The notes beneath the pieces are model-generated. The model saw only the letters and a program-made list of their open reading frames with translations, had not been told where the DNA came from and did no database searches. This document shows positions 1 through 8,348 of a DNA stretch of 57,037 bases, piece by piece; position 1 is the first letter of the stretch; each line of letters opens with the position of its first letter. This stretch comes from Actinobacillus sp. (GTDB lineage: Bacteria; Pseudomonadota; Gammaproteobacteria; Enterobacterales; Pasteurellaceae), in the NCBI GenBank assembly GCA_020026115.1, contig JAHHQY010000004.1, forward strand, positions 1 to 57,037, read 5' to 3'. A program made the position numbers and the translations under genes.

Positions 1-57
1 CTTTTGTATGATTTCAGAATAAGGCCTTATTTTTAGCCAAAAATTTTTACTCAGCAT

Positions 58-97
58 AAAAAAATATTCCCTCTTCAACAGAGAAAAGGGAATATTT
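58..97 (-). terminator. Rho-independent terminator of ppiB
   Basis: A 10-bp perfect stem (AAATATTCCC at 62-71, GGGAATATTT at 88-97) is followed, reading the minus strand, by a run of seven T. It sits about 40 bases past the ppiB stop codon. Seen directly; function inferred from the stem plus T-run. Confidence 0.8.
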
Positions 98-136
98 AAA
101 ATCACAACGGCTTTAAGGCAAGTTGAAGTTCCAGCT

Positions 137-631
137 TTACTCTTCAACCGTTACGCTTTCAATCATCACTTCTTCTTTTGGCACATCTTGATGAAAACCG
201 TAGTTACCGGTTTTTACTTTGCGAATTTTATCCACAACATCCATACCTTCAGACACTTCGCCAAATACGCAATAACCCCAGCCTTGCATATTTTTTGCTT
301 TATGGTCTAAAAAGTCATTATCCGCAACGTTGATGAAAAATTGTGAGCTGGCAGAATGAGGGTCCATTGTACGAGCCATGGCGATAGTACCACGTTTGTT
401 AGAAAGGCCATTATCCGCTTCATTTTTAATTGGTGCGTTTGTTTCTTTTTCTAACATTCCAGGTGCCATTCCGCCCCCTTGAATCATAAATCCATCGATT
501 ACACGATGAAAAATTGTGTTATTATAGAAACCTGTTTTGCAATAATTTAAAAAGTTTTCTGCGGTTTTTGGCGCTTTGTCGAAATCAAGTTTTAATTTGA
601 TGTCACCGTAATTGGTGTGTAATGTAATCAT
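137..631 (-). CDS. ppiB: Peptidyl-prolyl cis-trans isomerase B (cytoplasmic cyclophilin)
   Basis: 164-residue cyclophilin, the same length as E. coli PpiB. It catalyses cis-trans isomerisation of X-Pro bonds during protein folding. The catalytic arginine is in FHRVIDGF (R43), followed by MIQGG, SSQFFIN near 95-101 and GYCVFGEV in the C-terminal third. No signal peptide is seen, so it should be the cytoplasmic B form. The ATG is preceded on the minus strand by AAGGAAA. It diverges from cysS, the same pairing known in Haemophilus influenzae. Family assignment is secure; the B rather than A paralogue is inferred from the missing signal peptide and the neighbour. Confidence 0.96.
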   Translation of the reverse strand: MITLHTNYGDIKLKLDFDKAPKTAENFLNYCKTGFYNNTIFHRVIDGFMIQGGGMAPGMLEKETNAPIKNEADNGLSNKRGTIAMARTMDPHSASSQFFINVADNDFLDHKAKNMQGWGYCVFGEVSEGMDVVDKIRKVKTGNYGFHQDVPKEEVMIESVTVEE

Positions 632-734
632 TTGTTTTCCTTATTAAGCAAATGGTGAAAATATGCGATATTATTCCACAATTTGCCCCTTGGCGCTAGA
701 AATCAAACTATTTTCCCCTAAAAGAGAAAGATTT

Positions 735-2120
735 ATGTTAAAAATTTTTAATACCTTAACAAGAGAAAAACAAGAATTTACGCCTCTTAACCCACCGAAA
801 GTTGGCATGTATGTGTGTGGCGTAACCGTATACGATTTATGCCATATTGGTCATGGACGTACTTTTGTCTGTTTTGATATGGTCGCTCGTTATTTACGTT
901 ATTTAGGTTACGACTTAAATTATGTCCGCAACATCACGGATGTCGACGATAAAATTATTAAACGCGCCCTTGAAAATCACGAAAGTTGCGATGAATTAGT
1001 TAATCGTATGGTTAAAGAAATGCACGCAGATTTTAGCGCGCTGAATATTTTACCACCGAATAGCGAACCACGCGCTACCCATCATATGGCTGAAATTATT
1101 GATCTCGTTTCTCGTTTAATTGAAAAAAATTATGCTTATGTGGCAGAAAATGGCGATGTGATGTTTGATGTTTTAAATTTTGAGCATTACGGCAAACTTT
1201 CGCGCCAAAATTTAGAACAACTTCAAGCGGGTGCAAGTGAACGCGTTGAAATTTCTAGCATTAAGAAAAATCCGATGGATTTCGTTTTATGGAAAATGTC
1301 TAAACCTAACGAACCAAGTTGGGATTCGCCATGGGGTAAAGGTCGCCCTGGTTGGCATATTGAATGTTCAGCGATGAATAGCAAAGAACTTGGCACGCAT
1401 TTTGATATTCATGGCGGTGGCTCTGATTTAATGTTCCCACACCACGAAAATGAAATTGCTCAATCTTGCTGTGCCTTCGATACGCCTTATGTCAATTATT
1501 GGATGCATAGCGGAATGATTATGGTCAATAAAGAAAAAATGTCTAAATCCTTAGGCAATTTCTTCACCATTCGCGATGTTTTAAAACATTATCACGCTGA
1601 AACAGTTCGCTATTTTTTAATTAGCACTCATTACCGTAGCCCGCTCAATTATACTGAAGAAAATTTAAATCTTGCGCAAACAGCTTTAGAACGTTTATAC
1701 ACCGCCTTGCGTGGCACTAATCCTCAAGCAAAAGCAGAAGGAGGCGAAAACTTTATTCGTGATTTCCAATCTGCGATGAATGATGATTTCAACACACCTA
1801 ATGCTTTCTCGGTACTTTTTGAATTAGCTCGCGAAGTGAACACCTTAAAAGCTAAAAATGACCCAAGCGCAGACAACCTTGCCGCTCGCTTACGCGAATT
1901 AGCCGGCGTTTTAGGTCTCTTAGAACAAGATCCTGAAAGTTTCTTACAAGGCAATACCGAAGACGATGAGGTGGCTAAAATTGAAGGTCTTATTGAACAA
2001 CGCAACGTCGCACGCGCCAATAAAGATTGGGCTTCTGCCGATGAAGCGCGTAATGCCTTAACCGCTATGGGCATTGTGTTAGAAGATGGGCCTCAAGGCA
2101 CCACTTGGCGTAAAGCGTAA
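735..2120 (+). CDS. cysS: Cysteinyl-tRNA synthetase
   Basis: Class I aminoacyl-tRNA synthetase charging tRNA-Cys. With the start at 735 the protein is 461 residues, the E. coli length, and begins MLKIFNTL as in the family; the frame is open for 24 further codons upstream (to 663), but these look unlike any CysS N-terminus. Visible motifs are the zinc-ligand cysteine C28 in MYVCGVTVYD, the HIGH motif at 37-40, the GWHIECSAM segment with a second zinc cysteine, the HHENEIAQS histidines, and KMSKS near 266-270. A purine-rich AAAGAGAAAG precedes the ATG. A strong terminator follows 15 bases after the stop. Confidence 0.97.
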   Translation: MLKIFNTLTREKQEFTPLNPPKVGMYVCGVTVYDLCHIGHGRTFVCFDMVARYLRYLGYDLNYVRNITDVDDKIIKRALENHESCDELVNRMVKEMHADFSALNILPPNSEPRATHHMAEIIDLVSRLIEKNYAYVAENGDVMFDVLNFEHYGKLSRQNLEQLQAGASERVEISSIKKNPMDFVLWKMSKPNEPSWDSPWGKGRPGWHIECSAMNSKELGTHFDIHGGGSDLMFPHHENEIAQSCCAFDTPYVNYWMHSGMIMVNKEKMSKSLGNFFTIRDVLKHYHAETVRYFLISTHYRSPLNYTEENLNLAQTALERLYTALRGTNPQAKAEGGENFIRDFQSAMNDDFNTPNAFSVLFELAREVNTLKAKNDPSADNLAARLRELAGVLGLLEQDPESFLQGNTEDDEVAKIEGLIEQRNVARANKDWASADEARNALTAMGIVLEDGPQGTTWRKA

Positions 2121-2135
2121 GTTTTCGCGCCCATT

Positions 2136-2168
2136 AAAAAACAGTCGCCTTTTAGCGACTGTTTTTTT
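2136..2168 (+). terminator. Terminator after cysS (probably bidirectional)
   Basis: Thirteen-base arms, AAAAAACAGTCGC and GCGACTGTTTTTT, around a six-base loop, with poly-A on one side and poly-T on the other. It lies between the convergent cysS and the sulfatase gene and could end both transcripts. The inner stem CAGTCGC/GCGACTG recurs at 4284-4304 on the other side of the sulfatase gene. Confidence 0.88.
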
Positions 2169-2180
2169 ATTTTAAAAACC

Positions 2181-4196
2181 TTACTTTTTCTCACCTTTTA
2201 ATAAGAAATTCATCTGCCATTGCAAATAAGCTTGATAGTTTTGTATACGCTTTTCTTCTTTTTCATCTAAAGGTTGCGGATTTTCTACATATAAATCCTT
2301 TTTCCAAGCATAGGCAACATAAGGGGTTTGAGTTAAATCCACCACTTTTTCTGCGTCAGCATATAAACTGACATTAAAAGCAAAGTCTCGCGCCGAATTT
2401 TCTTCTTGGGCTAATAAGTTGCGCCCAGCTACATCCCAATATTCCCCTTGCGACAAGCTCATAGCATAAAGCGTTGGGAAAATATCCTTATGCGATGCCA
2501 GTTTTTCTTTTATAAAACACGCGTTCGTCGCTTTTTGAATTGAACTTGGTACATATAAATAAAATGGCACGCTATAACTTAAAAAGAGTTCCGTTGGCAT
2601 ATTATATGTCATGCCTCGCATATGATGGTCACCGCTTGCGCCAATGACAACCTTTTCTTTTAACTCACTTTCTTTTATTGCGCTGACAAAACGCCCTAAA
2701 GCATCGTTAGCGTATTGATAAGCCGTTAACATATCACGACGTTCTTTCTCGCCATGGCCTAAACGCCCCTGTAAAACTTTCGCATCCACCGCAAAAGGCT
2801 GATATGTTGCCGGCGCTTTATAAGGCGGATGATTTGTCACGGTTAAAATATAAATAAAGAGCGGTGTTGTACTTTCTTTTAATAATTTTTCCGCTAATTT
2901 AAAGGCAAATTCATCGGCGACACCCCAATAAGAAAGCGTTGCTTTTGCTTGTGGAAAAATATCCATTAAACTATTTTGATCGTAAATTTCCGCAATGCCT
3001 TGCTCGCTTAAATACACCGATAAACTACGCCACATCGCATTACCTGAAGTAATGAAAACCGTTTTATAGCCTTGTTTTTGGTATGGCGTGAAAGCCGTAT
3101 GAGGCATTTTATTTTTCTGTTCTGAAGATTGGCTTAAGTTTTCATTTAAACTGAAAAAACATTGCCCTAAAAAAGACGAAGCCGTGCCATTATTAAAAGA
3201 TAAAAAGCGACGATAGAAAAAATCTGTTTGTGTATGGGTGCGTAAACAGCCTAACATATCGTTTGTTTTTTCATCGTCTAAAACGAGCATATTACTGCCA
3301 AAACTTTCCATTAAACTAAAAACCACATGAGGCGGATTTTTCTCTAAATATGTATTTTGCACAGTCTTTTCCGTGGCCATTAAATGTAATTTTGCGCGCA
3401 AATTTTCGCCTTCTTGAGCGGAAACCGCTTCAAACTTACCCGCCTTTTGATGATCTTTTACCGCCCACACTAAGGCCATCATGCCATTTGGCACTAAATA
3501 ATTGATGCTATTTAAATTTGACACTTGAGCATGTAATTTATTCAAGGGCTTAGAATGAAGCGTGCCACGAATGGCTAAAATGAAGAAAATTAAACTGGCA
3601 AAAATCGCCAAAACACCTTGAAGACTATGGCGAATTTGTAAATTTTCTAATGCGTAAAAACTCGCTAGCGCAGGTAAAATCGCGAATAATAAAGCAACGC
3701 TTATTGCACGAAAAACAGGATAATCATCAAAAATATTTTGTAAAACCGCTTTGGTATCGTCTTCCACAAAACCAAAAATAAAGCTGTCGTAATAGGTGTT
3801 ATAGGTTTGATAATAAAAGAAATTTCCCATTACAAACGCAATAAAAATAAGCCCTAAAACAAAAACAAGGCCACTAAAAACACCAGCAAAAACAAAAGCA
3901 GAAGGCGTAAACAAACTCAGTCCAATCGCCACTAAAAATGGTACGGCTAATAAACTTGCTACCATTTTTAAATCAAAACGCAGACCTAAAATTTGCATAC
4001 GTTTTAACGAAGCTTGGTACATAGGATTTGCTTTAATTTCCGCCTTTAGAAAATGCTTAAGCATCCATTGACGATGTAAAAAACAAAATAATAAAAAGTA
4101 GGCGACTAAGCCAAAAATAACGACGCATAATTGCATAATTTTCTCGATCTTTAACTTAAAAATTGAGGGGGATTTTAGCATGTTTTCTGTTTTCAT
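2181..4196 (-). CDS. LTA-synthase-like membrane sulfatase (MdoB/LtaS superfamily)
   Basis: 671-residue inner-membrane protein. Five hydrophobic segments (about residues 20-40, 78-98, 102-128, 160-182, 190-210) precede an extracytoplasmic alkaline-phosphatase-fold domain. Candidate metal and nucleophile positions are the glutamate in SLMESFGS, the threonine in NNGTASSF (the place of the phosphorylated Thr in LtaS) and SGDHH near the C-terminus, plus NHPPY. Family members move phosphoglycerol or phosphoethanolamine from phospholipid onto envelope glycans; the substrate here cannot be told from sequence. It sits directly downstream of fabG, where acpP is often found, and is flanked on both sides by hairpins with the same stem. 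ATG at 4181 is an alternative start; neither has a strong ribosome-binding site. Confidence 0.85.
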   Translation of the reverse strand: MKTENMLKSPSIFKLKIEKIMQLCVVIFGLVAYFLLFCFLHRQWMLKHFLKAEIKANPMYQASLKRMQILGLRFDLKMVASLLAVPFLVAIGLSLFTPSAFVFAGVFSGLVFVLGLIFIAFVMGNFFYYQTYNTYYDSFIFGFVEDDTKAVLQNIFDDYPVFRAISVALLFAILPALASFYALENLQIRHSLQGVLAIFASLIFFILAIRGTLHSKPLNKLHAQVSNLNSINYLVPNGMMALVWAVKDHQKAGKFEAVSAQEGENLRAKLHLMATEKTVQNTYLEKNPPHVVFSLMESFGSNMLVLDDEKTNDMLGCLRTHTQTDFFYRRFLSFNNGTASSFLGQCFFSLNENLSQSSEQKNKMPHTAFTPYQKQGYKTVFITSGNAMWRSLSVYLSEQGIAEIYDQNSLMDIFPQAKATLSYWGVADEFAFKLAEKLLKESTTPLFIYILTVTNHPPYKAPATYQPFAVDAKVLQGRLGHGEKERRDMLTAYQYANDALGRFVSAIKESELKEKVVIGASGDHHMRGMTYNMPTELFLSYSVPFYLYVPSSIQKATNACFIKEKLASHKDIFPTLYAMSLSQGEYWDVAGRNLLAQEENSARDFAFNVSLYADAEKVVDLTQTPYVAYAWKKDLYVENPQPLDEKEEKRIQNYQAYLQWQMNFLLKGEKK

Positions 4197-4227
4197 GCTG
4201 AAAGGGAAAAAGCCTTTTCAAGCAAAA

Positions 4228-4241
4228 TTTTCGGCGCGAGT
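4228..4241 (+). repeat. Uptake-sequence-like repeat copy
   Basis: TTTTCGGCGCGAGT, a full match to the dispersed consensus, 32 bases upstream of the sulfatase start. Confidence 0.75.
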
Positions 4242-4281
4242 AGGATTTTTTAAACTTGATGTTTATGGCATACCTAAAAAC

Positions 4282-4307
4282 AAACAGTCGCTAAAATGCG
4301 ACTGTTT
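4282..4307 (-). terminator. Hairpin after fabG
   Basis: The stem AACAGTCGC/GCGACTGTT encloses a six-base loop (TAAAAT), with A/T tracts outside. It lies between the fabG stop and the downstream sulfatase gene, so it probably ends the fab operon transcript. It carries the same CAGTCGC stem as the hairpin at 2136-2168. Confidence 0.65.
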
Positions 4308-4345
4308 TTAAAGCAAAAAATTTTCCTAGCGAAAAAGAAAAAGCC

Positions 4346-5074
4346 TTACGCTAAATATAAACCGCCATTCACATGTAATGTGGTGCCTGTAATATAGCTG
4401 GCATCCTCAGAAACAAGGAAAGCCACCGCATTGGCAATATCTTTTCCTTCACCTAAACGTCCTGCAGGAATATTAACCATAATGGCAGACTTTTGTTCTT
4501 CCGTCATAGCATCGGTCATATCCGTTGCAATAAAACCTGGTGCGACAACATTCACGGTAATGCCACGGTTCGCCACTTCTTTAGCTAAAGCTTTCGTAAA
4601 ACCAATCACGCCTGCTTTAGCCGCACAATAATTGCTTTGGCCTGGGTTTCCCATAGAAGCCACCACAGAGCCGATATTCACAATGCGTCCTTTGCGTTTT
4701 TTCATCATTGGACGTAACACTGCTTTAGATAAACGATATACCGCATTTAAGTTCGTTTGCATAATGTCAAACCAATCTTCATCTTTCATGCGCATCAATA
4801 AACCATCACGAGTAATGCCGGCGTTGTTAACTAAAATATCAATTTCACCAAATTCTGTTTTAATTTGATTTAATAAAGCCTCAATTGAATCAACTTCAGT
4901 GACATTTAACACCAAACCTTTACCATTTTCGGCTAAGTTAGCACTAATTTTATCGGCGCCTGCTTGCGTCGTTGCCGTACCAATCACAAAAATATTTTGG
5001 CTCGCCAGTTTTTCCGCAATAGCTTGACCAATTCCGCGACTTGCGCCTGTGACTAAAGCAATTTTTTTATCCAT
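4346..5074 (-). CDS. fabG: 3-oxoacyl-[acyl-carrier-protein] reductase FabG
   Basis: 242-residue short-chain dehydrogenase, the NADPH-dependent reductase of the fatty-acid elongation cycle. Cofactor motif TGASRGIG is at 9-16, NNAG in the middle, and the catalytic Ser-Tyr-Lys triad is visible as IGS followed by SNYCAAKAG. The C-terminus (ITGTTLHVNGGLYLA) is typical of FabG. AAGGAAG precedes the ATG, and only ten bases separate it from fabD, so the two are co-transcribed. acpP, often next after fabG, is not in the window. Confidence 0.95.
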   Translation of the reverse strand: MDKKIALVTGASRGIGQAIAEKLASQNIFVIGTATTQAGADKISANLAENGKGLVLNVTEVDSIEALLNQIKTEFGEIDILVNNAGITRDGLLMRMKDEDWFDIMQTNLNAVYRLSKAVLRPMMKKRKGRIVNIGSVVASMGNPGQSNYCAAKAGVIGFTKALAKEVANRGITVNVVAPGFIATDMTDAMTEEQKSAIMVNIPAGRLGEGKDIANAVAFLVSEDASYITGTTLHVNGGLYLA

Positions 5075-5084
5075 TTTTTCTTCC

Positions 5085-6029
5085 TTATTCAGCGTTCAGC
5101 GCCGTAAAAGCACTTTCTAAACTTGTACTATCGTTAACGCTTACGGCATTTAATTCTTTGTTAATACGTTTCGCTAAGCCTGCTAATACTTTACCTGGCC
5201 CCATTTCTAGTAACACTTCTACCTGTTCTTTAGCCATGGTTTCTACAATTTCAGTCCAACGCACAGGGCTATAAAGCTGACGGATTAAAGCATCACGAAT
5301 CATTTCAGGTTCTTCTAAAGCGGTCACATCCACGTTATTTAATACAGGGAAAAGTGGCGCTTTAAATTCTGTTAAGGCTAAAGTTTGAGCGAATTTTTCT
5401 GCCGCAGGTTTCATTAATGCGCAATGAGAAGGCACGCTAACGGCTAATGGTAAAGCGCGTTTGGCACCCGCTTCTTTACATAATGCGCCCGCACGTTCTA
5501 CGGCTTCTTTTTCCCCTGCAATCACCACTTGACCTGGTGAATTAAAGTTAACCGGTGAAACAACGGAACCTTGCTCAGCTTCTTTACAAGCTTTTGCAAT
5601 GCTCTCGTTATCTAAACCAATAATGGCATACATTGCGCCTGTGCCAGCCGGTACGGCTTCTTGCATTAATTTACCGCGTAATTCCACCAACTTAACTGCG
5701 GTTTTAAAATCAATAACGCCTGCGCAAACTAAAGCGGAATATTCACCTAAGCTATGTCCGGCTAATAAAGCGGGGGTTGCTTTAGGATAAGTTTCTTGCC
5801 AAACGCGGAAAATCGCCACGCTTGCCGTTAATAAAGCAGGCTGAGTTTGCCAAGTTTTATTTAATTCTTCTGCGCTACCTTCTTGCACCAACTGCCATAA
5901 ATCGTAACCTAAGGCTTCACTTGCTTGTTGAAAAGTTGCTTGAACCACAGGAAATTTTTCGGCTAATTCCGCTAACATTCCCACGCTTTGAGAGCCTTGT
6001 CCTGGGAAAACCATTGCAAATTTTTTCAT
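5085..6029 (-). CDS. fabD: Malonyl-CoA:ACP transacylase
   Basis: 314 residues. It transfers malonyl from CoA to acyl-carrier protein, supplying the extender unit for fatty-acid synthesis. The oxyanion motif GQGSQ is at 10-14, the nucleophile is S93 in GHSLGEYSAL, and the histidine of the dyad is in VPSHCALM near 200. An AAGGA site precedes the ATG. It lies third in the plsX-fabH-fabD-fabG run. The gap to fabH (79 bases) is the largest in the operon and carries a repeat pair that may form a hairpin. Confidence 0.96.
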   Translation of the reverse strand: MKKFAMVFPGQGSQSVGMLAELAEKFPVVQATFQQASEALGYDLWQLVQEGSAEELNKTWQTQPALLTASVAIFRVWQETYPKATPALLAGHSLGEYSALVCAGVIDFKTAVKLVELRGKLMQEAVPAGTGAMYAIIGLDNESIAKACKEAEQGSVVSPVNFNSPGQVVIAGEKEAVERAGALCKEAGAKRALPLAVSVPSHCALMKPAAEKFAQTLALTEFKAPLFPVLNNVDVTALEEPEMIRDALIRQLYSPVRWTEIVETMAKEQVEVLLEMGPGKVLAGLAKRINKELNAVSVNDSTSLESAFTALNAE

Positions 6030-6061
6030 CTTTAATCCTTTTTCTTTATTTAATCATCCCA

Positions 6062-6100
6062 TTCGCACCGAATTTTTGCCGAGCAATTTTTCGGCGCGAG
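6062..6100 (-). repeat. Inverted pair of uptake-like repeats between fabH and fabD
   Basis: TTCGCACCGAA (6062-6072) and TTTTCGGCGCGAG (6088-6100) face each other. The stem would have one mismatch and one wobble, so it is weaker than the other five pairs. Unlike those it lies inside an apparent operon, where full termination would cut off fabD and fabG. Confidence 0.65.
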
Positions 6101-6108
6101 GTGTTTTT

Positions 6109-7059
6109 TTAAAAACGCACTAAGGCTGCGCCCCACGTCCAACCGCCACCAAAGGCTTCAAGCAATAATAATTGCCCGCGTTGAATACGCCCATCGCGTA
6201 CCGCTTCATCTAATGCGCAAGGCACACTGGCCGCGCTTGTATTACCACAGCGATCGAGGGTAACCACGACTTGTTCCATTGACATCGATAATTTTTTCGC
6301 TGTCGCAGAAATAATGCGTAAATTCGCTTGATGAGGCACTAACCAATCAATATCTGTTTTCGCAATCTGATTTTTTTCCAATGTTTCAGTGACCACATTA
6401 GAAAGTTCGCGTACGGCAAGTTTGAAGGTTTCATTCCCTTGCATTTGAATAAAGCCCGATTTTTCATCACCGCGTTTTTTCTGCGGTAATTGCAACATAT
6501 CGCTTTTTTCTGCGCTTGCGTGTAAATGCGTCGATAAAATACCTTCTTCATTGGTCGCTTCTAAAATCACCGCACCTGCGCCATCACCAAATAAAATCAG
6601 CGTGCTTCGATCTTGCTCATCTAAATTACGCGAATTCAAATCTGAGCCAATAACTAAGGCTTTTTTCACTTGCCCGGCTTTAATAAATTGATCTGCCACG
6701 CTTAAGGCGTACACAAACCCTGTACAGGCGGCGGCTAAATCAAAAGAAATAGCATCTTTAATGCCTAATTTTCCTTGAATTTCACAAGCTGCACTTGGGT
6801 AAGCATTTTCACCACTTGTGGTCGCCACAATAATCAATTCAATTTCTTGCGGATCCATTTGTGCCATTTCAAAGGCTTTTTGCGCGGCCATAAACCCCAT
6901 GGTTGCCACATTTTCTTCGCTTGTCGCAATTCGGCGTTCTTTAATGCCAGAGCGCGTGGTAATCCATTCATCGCTGGTTTCTACCATTTTTTCTAAATCG
7001 GCATTACTTCTAATTTGCGCAGGCAAATAAGAGCCCGTAGCTAAAATTTTACTATTCAT
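6109..7059 (-). CDS. fabH: Beta-ketoacyl-ACP synthase III (FabH)
   Basis: 316 residues. It starts fatty-acid synthesis by condensing acetyl-CoA with malonyl-ACP. The Cys-His-Asn triad is all visible: C112 in AAACTGFVYA, the histidine in VPHQANLRI near 244, and the asparagine in CGNTSAASVP near 274. The GGGWTWGAALVRF C-terminus is characteristic. It lies directly downstream of plsX (12-base gap) in the conserved lipid operon. Confidence 0.97.
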   Translation of the reverse strand: MNSKILATGSYLPAQIRSNADLEKMVETSDEWITTRSGIKERRIATSEENVATMGFMAAQKAFEMAQMDPQEIELIIVATTSGENAYPSAACEIQGKLGIKDAISFDLAAACTGFVYALSVADQFIKAGQVKKALVIGSDLNSRNLDEQDRSTLILFGDGAGAVILEATNEEGILSTHLHASAEKSDMLQLPQKKRGDEKSGFIQMQGNETFKLAVRELSNVVTETLEKNQIAKTDIDWLVPHQANLRIISATAKKLSMSMEQVVVTLDRCGNTSAASVPCALDEAVRDGRIQRGQLLLLEAFGGGWTWGAALVRF

Positions 7060-7071
7060 CTTTTTCTCACA

Positions 7072-8136
7072 TTAAAAAGTCGGCATTTTTGTGTGTTTTT
7101 GGCTGGCGTTTAAACCTTGCGCTATTTTTGTTGGCATTTGTAAACGCACTTGTTTCGCCGCATTCGCAATGGCATTTGCAAAGGCAGAAGTATTCGCACT
7201 TCCATGACTTTTCACGACCACAGCTTGCAAGCCAAGTAATGAAGCGCCATTAAATTTTTCTGGATTTAAGGGCTGTAACTTTTGTTTTAAAATTTGGCGA
7301 AAATACGGTTTAAACAGGTTTTCTAGGCCTCTTTTGATTGTTGGGATAATCCCATTTTTCGGTGCGTTGCCTTGTTGCAATAACATTTGCATACTTAACA
7401 ACGCGCCTTCTAAGGTTTTAAGGGCAATATTGCCGACAAAGCCATCTTGCACAATGACATCGGCTTTGCCATGTAAAAGCTGATTACTTTCAATAAAACC
7501 GATATAATTCAACTGATTATTTTGTTGAATAAGCAAGGCTGAATCACGAATGACTTGCGTGCCTTTTTGCGCTTCCGTACCAATATTTAACAGCGCAATA
7601 CGCGGAAAAACCAAGGACAAATATTCTTGCGCAAAAATCGTCCCCATTAAAGCAAACTCATAGAGATTTTGTGCATTACATTCAATGTTTGCACCTAAAT
7701 CTAACATGACTTGTTGTTTGCCTTTTAACGTTGGAATAAAAGAAACTAACGCAGGACGAGAAATCCCCGCCAAAGGTTTGATTAAAATCGTGGCAAGCCC
7801 CATTAATGCGCCTGTATTTCCACCACTTACGCAACCTTGTGCTATCCCTTCTTGCACAGCTTCTAAAGCTAAACGCATAGACGTATTTTTACTATGTCGC
7901 ACCGCCTGGGCAATATTGGCATCATTGGGAATATTTTTCGGCGCATGGCATACCGTTAATCGTTTACTTAAAGAATACGGCAACTTGGCAAGATAAGGTG
8001 AGATTTGTTGGCGATCGCCAAATAACAAAAGAGAAAGATGCGGATCTTTCTCTATGGCCTGAATTGCAGCAGGCATAGTAATACGGGGACCTATGTCCCC
8101 GCCCATTACATCTAACGCTAAAGTTAGACGGCTCAA
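7072..8136 (-). CDS. plsX: Phosphate acyltransferase PlsX
   Basis: 354 residues. It makes acyl-phosphate from acyl-ACP for phospholipid synthesis at the membrane surface. The N-terminus SRLTLALDVMGGD matches the E. coli protein residue for residue around the MGGD motif. That alignment places the start at a TTG codon (8134-8136), preceded by TAAGG at suitable spacing; the nearest in-frame ATG is the methionine of the MGGD motif itself. Further family segments are SGGNTGALMG, LDLGANIEC and VKSHGSAN. It is positioned between rpmF and fabH as in many gamma-proteobacteria. Confidence 0.95.
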   Translation of the reverse strand: MSRLTLALDVMGGDIGPRITMPAAIQAIEKDPHLSLLLFGDRQQISPYLAKLPYSLSKRLTVCHAPKNIPNDANIAQAVRHSKNTSMRLALEAVQEGIAQGCVSGGNTGALMGLATILIKPLAGISRPALVSFIPTLKGKQQVMLDLGANIECNAQNLYEFALMGTIFAQEYLSLVFPRIALLNIGTEAQKGTQVIRDSALLIQQNNQLNYIGFIESNQLLHGKADVIVQDGFVGNIALKTLEGALLSMQMLLQQGNAPKNGIIPTIKRGLENLFKPYFRQILKQKLQPLNPEKFNGASLLGLQAVVVKSHGSANTSAFANAIANAAKQVRLQMPTKIAQGLNASQKHTKMPTF

Positions 8137-8160
8137 TGGATTACCTTAAAGCAATAACAA

Positions 8161-8331
8161 TTACTTGTTGATCACTTTACGACCACGGTAGTAACCATCA
8201 GCAGTTACATGGTGACGTAAGTGAGTTTCACCGCTGGTTTTATCTACTGATACAGCAGCAGTAGTTAAGGCATCATGTGAACGACGCATATCACGACGTG
8301 AGCGAGATTTTTTGTTTTGTTGAACAGCCAT
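8161..8331 (-). CDS. rpmF: 50S ribosomal protein L32
   Basis: A 56-residue basic protein that I translated by hand. It begins MAVQQNKKSRSRRDMRR and ends RKVINK, matching bacterial L32 of the non-zinc type (no CxxC pairs). It is a large-subunit protein near the peptide exit region. AGGAG lies eight bases before the ATG. It sits 17 bases after yceD and 24 before plsX, the classic yceD-rpmF-plsX order linking ribosome and lipid synthesis. Confidence 0.97.
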   Translation of the reverse strand: MAVQQNKKSRSRRDMRRSHDALTTAAVSVDKTSGETHLRHHVTADGYYRGRKVINK

Positions 8332-8348
8332 TGGCCATACTCCTAAAT

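Noticed and set aside
1724..2074. Open frame of 116 codons on the minus strand inside cysS
   Set aside because: It is fully antisense to a certain gene, has no family resemblance and no ribosome-binding site. The many other overlapping frames on opposite strands of known genes were dropped for the same reason.
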